A stretch of 64,000 nt of DNA from Natronobacillus azotifigens (GTDB taxonomy: Bacteria; Bacillota; Bacilli; Bacillales; Amphibacillaceae). Below, one piece after another: positions 7,371 to 16,044 of the stretch. Positions within the stretch are counted from its first letter, which is position 1. The number at the start of each line of letters is the position of its first letter. Made by a program: the position numbers and the translations under genes. The notes under the pieces are model-generated. The model was not told the origin of the DNA, did not search any database, and saw nothing but the letters and a program-made list of their open reading frames with translations. The stretch is from NCBI RefSeq assembly GCF_026805325.1, contig NZ_JAPRAT010000012.1, positions 1-64,000 on the forward strand, in the 5' to 3' direction.

Positions 7371-9902
7371 TTAAACAATAGCTCGTAGTAAAGAAGAAAT
7401 GCTCATGTTATGGATTATTCTAAGCAAATACATCACTATGATAATTGACAGAAGGTGAACAAATAGGATTGAAAAAATAAAAAAGCTAAAATAATTTACG
7501 CCCTCACCATACAAAGGTTGGGTTAATAAAAAAAGTATAACAAAAACAAAAACGAATAGATTTGAGATTGCTACATAAATAGATACCTCTATAAGGTGCA
7601 TGATACTTATTTGCTTTTTTGTAATCCCTAAAGATTTAAAAATTCCCCACTGCCTTTGTTTTGTTAAAAATCTTCCGTACATTATAGCCACGATACTAAC
7701 TATAGAGAAAGCAACTGTTGATATAAATAAAAATAAAGTGAATATTCTTATGAAATTCGAATTAGCTTTTTCTTCATTAGAAATGTCATTCATGGATTCG
7801 TAAAAGCTACCTGGTATTGGTGAGACAATTTTTTTCACTAAATATTCAATCTCCGATCGTTGATTTTTGTTAGCGAGGTTATTTACATATATAGTACTTT
7901 CGGAGAAACCACGAAAAATATTCATTTTTTTATTGATATCTTGATGTAAAACAACTGTAATTTTACTACTAGACTTCTCAATATTTTCATTAATTTCAAG
8001 AGAGAAATAATAGGGAACAAAGTGTTCAACAGTAAAATCCCACTCATAATAATTGACCTCTTTAGAGTGAGGATCTTTTTTAATTTGACCAAGTTTGATA
8101 TTGTTGTCAGCAGAAACTTTGAGAGTTTTATTCATTTCACCTTCTGATGGTAAAAAAACAACAGCTATAGGATTGTTTTGAAACGTAAAACTGTTCAATT
8201 CTCCATCAAAATATTGTTCATTTAGTTTCGCAAATTCATCATCATTTAAAATAACATAATTGACATGAGGGATGACTTGTAAATCATCTGAAATCCCGAG
8301 ATGCTTGAGAGAAGGAATACCAGTAATTGGAGTGTCAGATAATTGATATGTTTCTACCCAATCTTTCAGATAAGGGCTCGAGCGTAATTGCTCATTAGTT
8401 AATAACAAACTTATACCATCTTGAATGGGTTGTTTGTCAACATATTCTATCCCTTCAAGTTTCTCTAGTTGGTCTAGATCATTTCTGTTAAATATCGGCC
8501 CTTCTGAAACCGAAATTGGGAAACCATGAAACTGATGTTCGACATGCCATGTTTGAGAATTGATGTAAAAATCAATATAGGAAGATGAAGTGCTTGTCAC
8601 TTCTTTTGCAAAAATATACCCTAAAAACATCAGTAAGGTGCTTAATGATAATGTGAAAACTATTAATAATGTATGTTTAATAGAACTTCTTACTTGTATA
8701 CACGACCATTTGAACCAAAAAGGAGAATAATGATTGTTTTTAAAACACACTGGATATTTGTTTGGATAATTCATATTCTCAGCTACAGATCTTTTAAATT
8801 GCCAGATGAGTGGGAGTAAAGATCCTATGAAAACTCCAATATAGGTTATAACCAACCAAACAATTAATTTTAAAAAGATCACTTTTGATAAAGAGAAAAT
8901 ACGAATGGATTCGCCCAACCGAATATATGCCATTAATTGACTGAAAAAAAGGCTGAATGGCAATGCAATAAATGTACTTACCGATACTACAACTAAACTT
9001 TGCAACAGTATGATTAACAATATTCTCCTTTTTGAAGCGCCTAAAGTTCTAAAAACAGAGATTTTTTTTCGATAGTTAACGTAAAATAGATTAAAAATAA
9101 ATAGGATGCAAATTGAAGAAGTCACCCATAGGAAGAATTGTAACAAATACGCAACATTTTGGGTGTTTATATTTGTTAATAAACTGTTAAATAAGAATTC
9201 ATTTACTACTCTTTCTTCAGGATCAAAGTTATTTAAAACAGAGTATAGATTATTCTGTACTTCTTTAGGGGAACCGTTTAGTTTAACCAGAGTATGATAG
9301 GAAGGAGTGCCAAATTTATAGAGATCTTCCTTATATAGAAAAACATTTGGCAAATCGTTACTACCCCTAGTTATAACAGGAGGTGCTGCCCAGTTCATTG
9401 AATAATCAGATACGATCCCAACTATTCTAAACTTTTCTGTACTCTCACCCACTTTTATATTAAGATGTGTCCCAAGTTCAAACGACCCTCGTGTAGCATA
9501 AAACGATTCAATAGCAATTTCATTTTTCTGTGAAGGCATTCTTCCCTCTATGAAGTTAATTCTTCCTAATGTTAATGTAGAAGAATCTACCCAGCCCAAA
9601 GTTTCTAGAGATTCTAACTTTTTATTTATGTTGTTAACTCCTACCAAAGCATACTCACTAAAAGTATCTACTTCTGTTGAATCACGCAGATACTCACGAT
9701 CGTCTTGGTTAATGTCGTGTAATATAAAATGATGTTCTCCGTACTTTAAATATGTTTTTTCAAGTAAAGACCAGTTTATGGTTTCAATTGTTGAATCCAA
9801 AGTTAGCATACTGAGTATAGCAAAAGTTACAATGCTTATTAATAGAATAAACATCTTCTTTCTCTTAATTAGAGTTAGTAGTGCTAATTTCCATATACTC
9901 AT
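7371..9902 (-). CDS. FtsX/MacB-type ABC transporter permease
   Basis: An 843-residue two-module permease. A first membrane helix (residues 12-35) is followed by an extracytoplasmic domain, then three helices with an FtsX core (IFNLFYVNYRKKISVFRTLGASK, about 270-380). A second external domain follows, and a second FtsX core (about 730-843, ending near ALLRAIV) contains MYGRFLTKQRQWGIFKSLGITK. Such permeases work with LolD/MacB-like ATPases as mechanotransmitters or exporters of peptides and lipids. It starts 6 bases after the ATPase gene stop, with the likely binding site overlapping that stop, so the two are translationally coupled. Confidence 0.88.
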   Translation of the reverse strand: MSIWKLALLTLIKRKKMFILLISIVTFAILSMLTLDSTIETINWSLLEKTYLKYGEHHFILHDINQDDREYLRDSTEVDTFSEYALVGVNNINKKLESLETLGWVDSSTLTLGRINFIEGRMPSQKNEIAIESFYATRGSFELGTHLNIKVGESTEKFRIVGIVSDYSMNWAAPPVITRGSNDLPNVFLYKEDLYKFGTPSYHTLVKLNGSPKEVQNNLYSVLNNFDPEERVVNEFLFNSLLTNINTQNVAYLLQFFLWVTSSICILFIFNLFYVNYRKKISVFRTLGASKRRILLIILLQSLVVVSVSTFIALPFSLFFSQLMAYIRLGESIRIFSLSKVIFLKLIVWLVITYIGVFIGSLLPLIWQFKRSVAENMNYPNKYPVCFKNNHYSPFWFKWSCIQVRSSIKHTLLIVFTLSLSTLLMFLGYIFAKEVTSTSSSYIDFYINSQTWHVEHQFHGFPISVSEGPIFNRNDLDQLEKLEGIEYVDKQPIQDGISLLLTNEQLRSSPYLKDWVETYQLSDTPITGIPSLKHLGISDDLQVIPHVNYVILNDDEFAKLNEQYFDGELNSFTFQNNPIAVVFLPSEGEMNKTLKVSADNNIKLGQIKKDPHSKEVNYYEWDFTVEHFVPYYFSLEINENIEKSSSKITVVLHQDINKKMNIFRGFSESTIYVNNLANKNQRSEIEYLVKKIVSPIPGSFYESMNDISNEEKANSNFIRIFTLFLFISTVAFSIVSIVAIMYGRFLTKQRQWGIFKSLGITKKQISIMHLIEVSIYVAISNLFVFVFVILFLLTQPLYGEGVNYFSFFIFSILFVHLLSIIIVMYLLRIIHNMSISSLLRAIV

Positions 9903-9908
9903 ATTTTA

Positions 9909-10580
9909 TCACCCTGACCGTAAATTAAGGTTTCCTTCTTCCATATAATATAAATAGTCAGGATTTGATATTAAATTTTCTTCATGTGTTACTAGTATTA
10001 AAGTCACCCCATGATGTTTACATAGTTGAAATAGTAATTTAACAACCTGACTACTATTGGTTCTATCAAGGTTTGCTGTAGGCTCATCTGCAAAAATTAT
10101 CTTAGGTTTGTTAATCATTGCTCTTGCAATAGCAACACGTTGTTGTTCTCCACCAGATAGGCTTTGAGGAAAGACGCTTAATTTATGTTGTATACCTAAT
10201 TCACTTGCCAATTTTTTAACTTCCTCTTTAATAATGGGTTGCTTCGTGAAATGTAGTGGTAAGCAAATGTTGTCAAAAATCGTCAATTCATCGATTAGCT
10301 GAAAAGACTGAAAAATATATCCAAAATCTTTTCCTCGCAAAAACGATACATCTTTATCTGTTAATTGATATAGATTATTGCTTAAATAATAAACATTTCC
10401 ATTTGAGGGTTCATCCATTCCGCTCATTATATTAAGTAATGTAGTTTTTCCAGATCCACTTTTACCCAGGATAACATTTACCGTTCCTTTTGCAACATGA
10501 AAGGAAGTTGGGTGCAGAGTAATTTCACTTGCACCCGAATATTTTTTTGTGACATTTTCTATTCTTAAGAGTATTTTCAT
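9909..10580 (-). CDS. ABC transporter ATP-binding protein (LolD/MacB type)
   Basis: A 223-residue ATPase with Walker A GKSGSGKTT (residues 39-47), Q-loop FQSFQLIDELT, signature LSGGEQQ (141-147), Walker B IIFADEPTANLDR (161-173) and H-loop LVTHEE. The length and the Q-loop region match the MacB/LolD/YtrE group that pairs with FtsX-type permeases. It lies between a secreted-protein gene (20-base gap) and the permease gene (6-base gap). The three probably form a transporter plus a secreted cargo or sensor. Confidence 0.92.
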   Translation of the reverse strand: MKILLRIENVTKKYSGASEITLHPTSFHVAKGTVNVILGKSGSGKTTLLNIMSGMDEPSNGNVYYLSNNLYQLTDKDVSFLRGKDFGYIFQSFQLIDELTIFDNICLPLHFTKQPIIKEEVKKLASELGIQHKLSVFPQSLSGGEQQRVAIARAMINKPKIIFADEPTANLDRTNSSQVVKLLFQLCKHHGVTLILVTHEENLISNPDYLYYMEEGNLNLRSG

Positions 10581-10600
10581 ATTATCACTTCATCGCTTCC

Positions 10601-11013
10601 CTATTGATTAATAGTACCTGAACCTTTGATACGCGTGTGAGAGGTTGCGTCACCAGATTTTATTGTTACTCGCACTGCATAATTACCCTTTTTAACTGTT
10701 CCAAAACTACGTGTAACTCTTCCTCCATTAGCTGTAATATCACTTGTATGGTAAGAAGTTTTAAAAAAATTATCTCTTCTAAGAGTAACTTGATATGTTT
10801 CTTTCGTCCTACTTACCGTATCGTCAATGTTATATGTTTCTGCTGTTACAGTAGTTTTTGTGATTTTATTAGCAAGTTCATGGTCATGTGGACCAGTCAC
10901 CATCCAAGCAATGTTAAAGTTATATCTGCCTGAATATGCATGCAAACTAGATGGGATTAATATTAGCAATACTGTTAAGATAACAATTAAACTGTTTTTT
11001 TCTTTTTTGTCAT
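10601..11013 (-). CDS. Secreted protein reached by a -1 shift at A AAA AAG (frameshifted reading frame)
   Basis: The ATG at 11013 has GGAGG 7 bases upstream, but its frame stops after eight codons (MTKKKKTV). Codons 2-4 are ACA AAA AAG, an in-phase A AAA AAG slippery heptamer. A -1 step there continues as MTKKEKNSLIVILTVLLILIPSSLHA, a textbook signal peptide. It is followed by a mature domain of about 110 residues (YSGRYNFNIAWMV...) with no recognised family. The open -1 frame itself has no ATG and only a TTG inside the hydrophobic core. The gene sits directly upstream of the ABC ATPase and FtsX permease. Alternatives are a one-base deletion in the A-run or a sequencing error. Confidence 0.6.
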
Positions 11014-11303
11014 TTTTTATCCTCCTATAAGATTGATAGTTTTGAAAAACTATTTACATTATAAATCTATAAATTTACATATACAACCTTTTTTTGATTT
11101 TTTTGATAATATTTCTCAATAAGTGTATATTTAATTAGGAAAATAATACATAACATGCGCTGAAGTACTTTTGTTTTGATATGATAGAGGCAATGTGAAG
11201 TGGGGTGACACTTTCAAGTTTAATTTTCGCATTTTTATATTAGCGCTTTCCTAATATCTTAGGAGGTGAAAAAAGCGGTCACCTGTACGATTAAAAAGTA
11301 GTA

Positions 11304-11584
11304 ATGGAGAAGAGTAAAATATACTTACTATCGGATTTTTAGCTTTACTATCATTAACACTAGTAAAATTACTTTCTTTTCATAACAGAGGCGAAGAAGA
11401 AATCACAAGAGAAGGTAAAAATGCAGAACTTGAAAGCAACCTTGTTCATTTGAGATTTGATTTTGGTAGAGAGACTAGTCCGCTTGAAGAAGGGTATACA
11501 AGAATAGCGAATACAACTGAATATACAAGCACTAAGCAAAAATCTGATCGAAGTATGACAAAAAAAAGAAACGTTGGATTCTAA
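11304..11584 (+). pseudogene. Remnant of a secreted carbohydrate-active enzyme N-terminus
   Basis: The ATG at 11304 opens MEKSK, and after a frame change near 11318 the sequence reads as a membrane segment (ILTIGFLALLSLTLVKLL). This continues with LRFDFGRETSPLEEGYTRIANTTEYT before a stop at 11584. The FDFG...SP...GYT...TxYT pattern recalls the start of rhamnogalacturonan-active esterases and lyases and related secreted enzymes. No catalytic part follows. I read it as a decayed fragment with at least two lesions. The upstream stretch (11031-11303) holds no gene. Confidence 0.45.
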
Positions 11585-11612
11585 AAGAGAAAAAGGTTCT
11601 ACGCCAGAGAAC

Positions 11613-11792
11613 ATGGAGAGAGCGCATCATCGCAACCAGCGCAAAAGTCCGATGATTTGTCCCAATTGTGAAAATTGCTATGAATATATGAGGGAACTGT
11701 GCCTCGATAATGGAGAATTAGTCATTAAAAAAGCCCTAAAAGAGGAAGAAAAAATGTATATAGAAAGGATTGATTCGCTTTCTCACGAGTAA
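11613..11792 (+). CDS. Possible small cysteine-rich protein
   Basis: A 59-residue frame containing MICPNCENCYEYMRELC, a CxxC...C cluster that could bind zinc, followed by a charged helix. The frame is open further upstream to a TTG at 11574, overlapping the end of the decayed enzyme fragment. There is no convincing ribosome binding site. It may be a real small protein, or part of the same decayed region. Confidence 0.3.
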   Translation: MERAHHRNQRKSPMICPNCENCYEYMRELCLDNGELVIKKALKEEEKMYIERIDSLSHE

Positions 11793-11887
11793 CCAGAAAT
11801 CAGCAGAAAAGCGAAAGAAGAAAAAACCCCGTACAATGTAGTACGAGACTTTGACATCATGTCTGAAGGAGATCCTTCAGACATTTA

Positions 11888-11941
11888 CAAAATATAGCAT
11901 CTTAATTTTTTAAAAAAGACCGGGTGGTTTCCCCTGTTTGT
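11888..11941 (+). repeat. AATATAGC/ACCGGGTGGTTT flank module (copy 1)
   Basis: AAAATATAGC, a T-run/A-run and ACCGGGTGGTTTCCC precede repeat copy B. A similar arrangement recurs at 23872-23925 (ACCGAGTAGTTTTCC) and, more weakly, at 24848-24880 (ACCCGGTAGTTTC). It behaves as a companion module of the dispersed repeat. Confidence 0.5.
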
Positions 11942-12106
11942 CCCGGAGCAACCGTCCGTAAGACTCCCACTTCAAAACAACGAGAATATCAAGTTGTTTA
12001 AGTGGGAGTAACGGACGCTAGCACCCCGAATGGTAGGTCATCCTTTAGGGCTAACAATCAGTGGGGGAATAACTGAAAACCCCCACTGATTGAAGTTTCA
12101 CTTTAT
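11942..12106 (+). repeat. Dispersed structured repeat, copy B (full length)
   Basis: Same order as copy A: CCGGAGCAACCGTCCG, an inner AACAAC/GTTGTT stem, AGTGGGAGT...CGGACG, a GGTCATCCTTTAGGGC insert, then the 13-bp CAATCAGTGGGGG/CCCCCACTGATTG hairpin and TTTCACTTTAT. It lies just beyond the 3' end of the anti-sigma gene, where it could also act in transcription termination. Confidence 0.9.
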
Positions 12107-12127
12107 CTTATTTAAAGTGATTTACTC

Positions 12128-13288
12128 TCATAATTCTTCCCAATTCCAGAATCCTACCTCGTCAATTTCTAGTAGAGCAATCGTGTCTTCCTCTTGTAGT
12201 TGTAATATTTCTTTTGTTGGCCCTGTAATCACTGCCCCATAATGCTGAAAGCCATTTTCATTCAGGTAATCTATTATTTCACTAAGATTTAGTCTGCCCC
12301 AGACTATGTTATTCACTTTATTTTCGTGTTGCTCCAAGAAAGTTAATGTTTTCATGAATTGATTGTGTAGGACTTGATAATCACCTTCTTCATATTCTGG
12401 TGACTCTGCGGTTTCGGAAACTATTTTCCCTCCAAACCAGCCACTGTTTTCTTCTGTTCGTTCAGTTACAATAAAATCATCATCAAGCCAAATTGGAGAA
12501 CTTGGAAATCCGATTGGGTCAAGTATTATCCCATCGAAGGGATATTCGTTTTCTATCCCGGTCGTAACGGGAAACCAGAGTAGGTCCATGTTTCTTCCAT
12601 CAAAGAAATCAAACACTTCTTGTGTTTCTAGTAAAGTGGAAAAGGAAACATAGGCAGAAACGACTGTACCTTCAGGTAGGTTTTCTAATTGATTCCAATC
12701 CCCCTCGCCTGTGACACCGGAACCGGGAAGGGCGAACATTGGTTGCTCGTGGTTCACCCGTCCGTAATTCTGCTCCTCCGGTATAGTCATCCATGAAAAA
12801 AGGAAATTCATTTTCAGCTCACCAACTTCAATCTGATCATGTCCTACCACTTTATTTAAATTTCTGGTGGCTTGTAAACCAAAATAGCTAGTTGAGCTGG
12901 TGCTTGTGCCTCCTCTGTTACCATAGGGGTTTGTTACCGTTAGCGTATTGTCAATGATATTTCGGAATACATCTACTCGATCTGGGCTTCCCCATGAATA
13001 ATAAATTCCTGTAAAGATCGTAGAGAAGATTGTAAAGACAATAAAGATCCCTATAGCTACTAAAGCTGTTTGAAATCTGGCTTTCCACTTTCCGTGTCGT
13101 AACATTTTATTTTGCTTTTTATTTATAGATAGCGTGGAGGCATTTACTTGTTCTTGCGGATCATTTTCTTGTAAAAATTCTTGGTATTCTTCCAATTTAT
13201 CTAACTCTTTTTCTAATGTCTCAAGCTCTGCTTCGTTTAACTCACCTTTTTCATAGGCTTCTAGTTTCCTTTTGAAATCATCACTCAT
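12128..13288 (-). CDS. Anti-sigma factor (sigma-factor regulator, transmembrane)
   Basis: A 386-residue protein. A cytoplasmic N-terminal region rich in E and K (about residues 1-65) is followed by one membrane helix (about 70-98, ALVAIGIFIVFTIFSTIFTG). A large extracytoplasmic domain then matches the N- and C-terminal sigma-factor regulator domain pair as I remember it. Its start overlaps the end of the ECF sigma gene by 8 bases, the usual coupling of a sigma factor with its membrane anti-sigma factor. The inducing signal cannot be read from the sequence. Confidence 0.82.
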   Translation of the reverse strand: MSDDFKRKLEAYEKGELNEAELETLEKELDKLEEYQEFLQENDPQEQVNASTLSINKKQNKMLRHGKWKARFQTALVAIGIFIVFTIFSTIFTGIYYSWGSPDRVDVFRNIIDNTLTVTNPYGNRGGTSTSSTSYFGLQATRNLNKVVGHDQIEVGELKMNFLFSWMTIPEEQNYGRVNHEQPMFALPGSGVTGEGDWNQLENLPEGTVVSAYVSFSTLLETQEVFDFFDGRNMDLLWFPVTTGIENEYPFDGIILDPIGFPSSPIWLDDDFIVTERTEENSGWFGGKIVSETAESPEYEEGDYQVLHNQFMKTLTFLEQHENKVNNIVWGRLNLSEIIDYLNENGFQHYGAVITGPTKEILQLQEEDTIALLEIDEVGFWNWEEL

Positions 13289-13778
13289 TTTCTTCCACCT
13301 TTCTACGTCTGATCGCTGACCTACCTCTAAACAACAATACTTTGAAATGACTTTGCTGGATGTTCATAACCTCTGCTGCTTCCCGTTGAGACAACCCATG
13401 GAAATCATGGAGGAGCACTGCGTATTTATGCTTATCAGGTAAACGGTCTAATAAAGTAAGAATCTCTTCAATTTGTTCCTTCCTTACAAGATCATCCAAC
13501 AGGTGCCTTTTTTTATCCACGATCGTTGCAAACCGCTCTTGTTCCGTGACTATCACCCGTTTATGCTTTCGATAATAGTCGATATATGTCCGGTATGCGA
13601 CGGTGAACAGCCACGATTTCACTGTCCTCCCATCATAGTGTTCAATATTCAGATGAGCTCTGAAAAAAGTCTCCTGTACTAGATCTTCTGCTGTGTGATG
13701 GTCTTTACTTAGGGAGAGCAAAAACCGGTAAATATCATGGAAATATTGATGATAAAAACGATCGATAGATTCTTTCAT
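13281..13778 (-). CDS. ECF-type RNA polymerase sigma factor
   Basis: About 165 residues from the ATG at 13778, preceded by AGGGGGG; an ATG five codons earlier overlaps that site. Region 2 is visible as YHQYFHDIYRFLLSLSKDHHTAEDLVQETFFRAHLNI, and the core-binding/-10 part as VKSWLFTVAYRTYIDYYRK. Region 4 is LLDRLPDKHKYAVLLHDFHGLSQREAAEVM followed by a helix-turn-helix. The overlap with its anti-sigma gene makes a two-gene stress module. I cannot assign it to a named group such as SigM, SigV or YlaC. Confidence 0.9.
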   Translation of the reverse strand: MKESIDRFYHQYFHDIYRFLLSLSKDHHTAEDLVQETFFRAHLNIEHYDGRTVKSWLFTVAYRTYIDYYRKHKRVIVTEQERFATIVDKKRHLLDDLVRKEQIEEILTLLDRLPDKHKYAVLLHDFHGLSQREAAEVMNIQQSHFKVLLFRGRSAIRRRKVEENE

Positions 13779-13941
13779 TTGCTCCCCCCTCATTAATAAA
13801 ACGAATATGATTTAAAAAGGTAACAGGAAACTAGTTTTATTTTCATTTTCTTATTCGAAAAAAATCTATAGGGAAGTAAAACTAGCGATCAGCGGTGGAA
13901 AGAAGCACGTTACTTGACTAAACGAGTAGAAGATAACATGA

Positions 13942-14976
13942 TTATTGATAGTCCTCTAAAGACAGTTTCGTTTGCTTGCCTGTTAGTTGTGCAGCCACTT
14001 CTCTTCCAATAACTGGACCGGCTGTAAGACCAGAAGAACCAAGACCATTGACTACATAGATGTTGTCTTTGACATAACCAATAGAAGGTAAGTTATCACG
14101 TGTGAATGGTCGCAAACCTACTGCCATCCGTTGGTCTTGAATACTATTTTCAGGAAAATATCGTTCTGCTTCCTTATGTAAGTATTGCTGGTGCTCCGCT
14201 AATGGAGTTATATCAAATGAATCGGTATCTTCATGCGTAGTTCCAATTGCAAATGTTGCATCTCCAGTTTGAACGATATACATAGGTCCCAACCCCATCA
14301 CGATCGGTGTTTCGCTTTTGCTTGTTGGCGCTTGAAGTTCAAGGTGTAATAACTCTGCTTTTTGATGACGGACGTTTGGCTCTTCAAAAAATTCACGAGA
14401 CCAAGCTCCAGCTGTATAAATAATGGTCGCGGCCTCTTTAAGCGGGATTTTATCTTTGTTTATCCACTTTCCACCATAAAGAAGAATGCCTTTTTTTAGT
14501 GCGGAAAGTAAAGATTCTCCGTTAATTTGTGCTCCTCCTTCTACAAAGACTGCTGGATAGAGATTAGTTAAGTGAGGGTGCAATGTTTTGACATCTTGTT
14601 TCGTTAGTTTTTTCACTTTTCCTATTTCTGGAGAATCTATTTGTTTTGCTGATATTCTTTCGTAAGCTAATTGTTGGATATGCTCATCTTTAAAAAGACA
14701 AATGGCTCCATTTCTTTGGTATCCTGTTGATTGTTGGGTAGTTTTTTCGAGTTCTCGAATGAAATCTGGGTAATAAGAAGCACCTTCTTTCACAAGCCTG
14801 TACCATTTTTTGTTGCGTCGTTGACTTACCCATGGACAAATAATTCCGGCAGAGGCTGAGGTTGCTTGTCCTTGATCAAAGCGGTCATAAACGGTGACGG
14901 AATGTCCAGCTTTAGCCAGATGGTAACCGATCGAAGCCCCGGCAATTCCACCCCCGATGATAATAAAAGGTAACAT
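13942..14976 (-). CDS. FAD-dependent oxidoreductase (D-amino acid/glycine oxidase family)
   Basis: About 344 residues from the ATG at 14976, which has GGAAGGAGGG 5 bases upstream; the longer frame adds an unlikely MCVIIIGRRDN. The N-terminal FAD-binding fold is FIIIGGGIAGASIGYHLAKAGHSVTVYD. SASAGIICPW follows, and the C-terminal GLRPFTRDNLPSIGYV...YVVNGLGSSGLTAGPVIG block is typical of DAO-family enzymes. These oxidise amines or amino acids. The substrate is unknown and no pathway partner lies nearby. Confidence 0.88.
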   Translation of the reverse strand: MLPFIIIGGGIAGASIGYHLAKAGHSVTVYDRFDQGQATSASAGIICPWVSQRRNKKWYRLVKEGASYYPDFIRELEKTTQQSTGYQRNGAICLFKDEHIQQLAYERISAKQIDSPEIGKVKKLTKQDVKTLHPHLTNLYPAVFVEGGAQINGESLLSALKKGILLYGGKWINKDKIPLKEAATIIYTAGAWSREFFEEPNVRHQKAELLHLELQAPTSKSETPIVMGLGPMYIVQTGDATFAIGTTHEDTDSFDITPLAEHQQYLHKEAERYFPENSIQDQRMAVGLRPFTRDNLPSIGYVKDNIYVVNGLGSSGLTAGPVIGREVAAQLTGKQTKLSLEDYQ

Positions 14977-15193
14977 GTTATCCCTCCTTCCAATGATTAT
15001 AACGCACACGTGGATAAAGGGGAAACTTCAACAAGTGTTGTTCTTAGGTATTCTCTTTTTGATTGATAATGAAGCCTGTGGGTTACTAGATTTCTTTAAT
15101 AGGGATAAAGGGAAAAGATAGATAATTAATTTGAAAGGAAGGTATGGTAGATAATACTAGCAATATTTGAAGAAATAAGTAGTGGGTGCTTTC

Positions 15194-15235
15194 TTTACAG
15201 TTTCAGACCGATATGTTAAATTGAACATACGTTCA
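15194..15235 (+). promoter_or_regulatory. Promoter and palindromic operator upstream of the TetR gene
   Basis: TTTACA and TTAAAT, 16 bases apart, form a plausible -35/-10 pair. Immediately after is TGAACATACGTTCA (15222-15235), an inverted repeat TGAAC-N4-GTTCA of the kind bound by TetR-family repressors. Its place at the start site suggests autorepression. Confidence 0.6.
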
Positions 15236-15255
15236 TAAAAAAAGGTGAATCTGTT

Positions 15256-15810
15256 ATGCCGAAAATTATTGAAAATGTGGAAGAAAAAATATTCGACAGT
15301 GTCGTTCAGTTGATTAGTCAACATGGCTATTCTGCTATAAGTATGAGAATGATTGCAAAAGAATCTGGTATTGCAGTTGGGACGCTCTATAATTATTATG
15401 CTGATAAAGAGAAACTGACAACGACAGTTATTCTTCAGAGCTGGTTAGAGACATTGGAATGTTTGGAGGAAGTTTTCGAGAAAAAAATTTCTCCTGATGA
15501 GAAGTTGGAACGATTTTTAGAAACTCTTTATCATGAAATTGTTCGTCGTAAAGGAGTAGGGAAAGAGTTAATGAAGCATAGTCTTTATGGAAAAGAAAAA
15601 ATGCAAGAAATCAAAGGAAAAGTGAAGGCTTGCTTTATGAGATTGATCCATGAAATCCAAGCACAGTCAAACCAATCACTTTGCCCCAAATATCAGGAGC
15701 GCGTATTTGGTACGATTATGTTATCGATGGTGAATCTAATTACCGAGTTCGAATCAGAGGAAGAAGTCAATATCGCCTATATAAAAGACATAGTTAGAAA
15801 GCTACTTTAA
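15256..15810 (+). CDS. TetR/AcrR family transcriptional regulator
   Basis: A 184-residue protein with AAGGTGA 7-9 bases before ATG. The N-terminal helix-turn-helix is clear (IFDSVVQLISQHGYSAISMRMIAKESGIAVGTLYNYYADKEKL, residues about 12-56). A helical ligand-binding domain follows. It is 235 bases upstream of a MATE pump gene on the same strand, with a structured repeat between them. It may control that pump and itself through the TGAAC-N4-GTTCA site. Confidence 0.92.
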   Translation: MPKIIENVEEKIFDSVVQLISQHGYSAISMRMIAKESGIAVGTLYNYYADKEKLTTTVILQSWLETLECLEEVFEKKISPDEKLERFLETLYHEIVRRKGVGKELMKHSLYGKEKMQEIKGKVKACFMRLIHEIQAQSNQSLCPKYQERVFGTIMLSMVNLITEFESEEEVNIAYIKDIVRKLL

Positions 15811-15836
15811 ACTAGTGGCTTTCTTTTTCTGACAGA

Positions 15837-16001
15837 AAAGTGAAACTTCAGTCAGTGGTAGTTTTTCGAGAATCTCCCACTGATTGCAAGTCCTAAAGGA
15901 ACTGAAGCCTTTGGAGTGGAACCACGAGCGAATTACTCCGGTTAAACAACAAGAATCTTTTATTGTTTTCAAGCGGGAGTCTTACGGACGGTTGCTTTAG
16001 G
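15837..16001 (-). repeat. Dispersed structured repeat, copy C (inverted, diverged)
   Basis: Inverted orientation, from AAGTGAAACTTCAGTCAG to GTCTTACGGACGGTTGC. The stem-2 arms have diverged (AGTCAGTGGTAG/CTCCCACTGATTG), but the inner loop arms still pair as AACAAT/GTTGTT with a G-U wobble. It lies directly upstream of the MATE gene's ribosome binding site. Confidence 0.8.
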
Positions 16002-16044
16002 ATAAACGTGAACGTAAAAATTTAAACAAGGGAGTTTTAACAAC

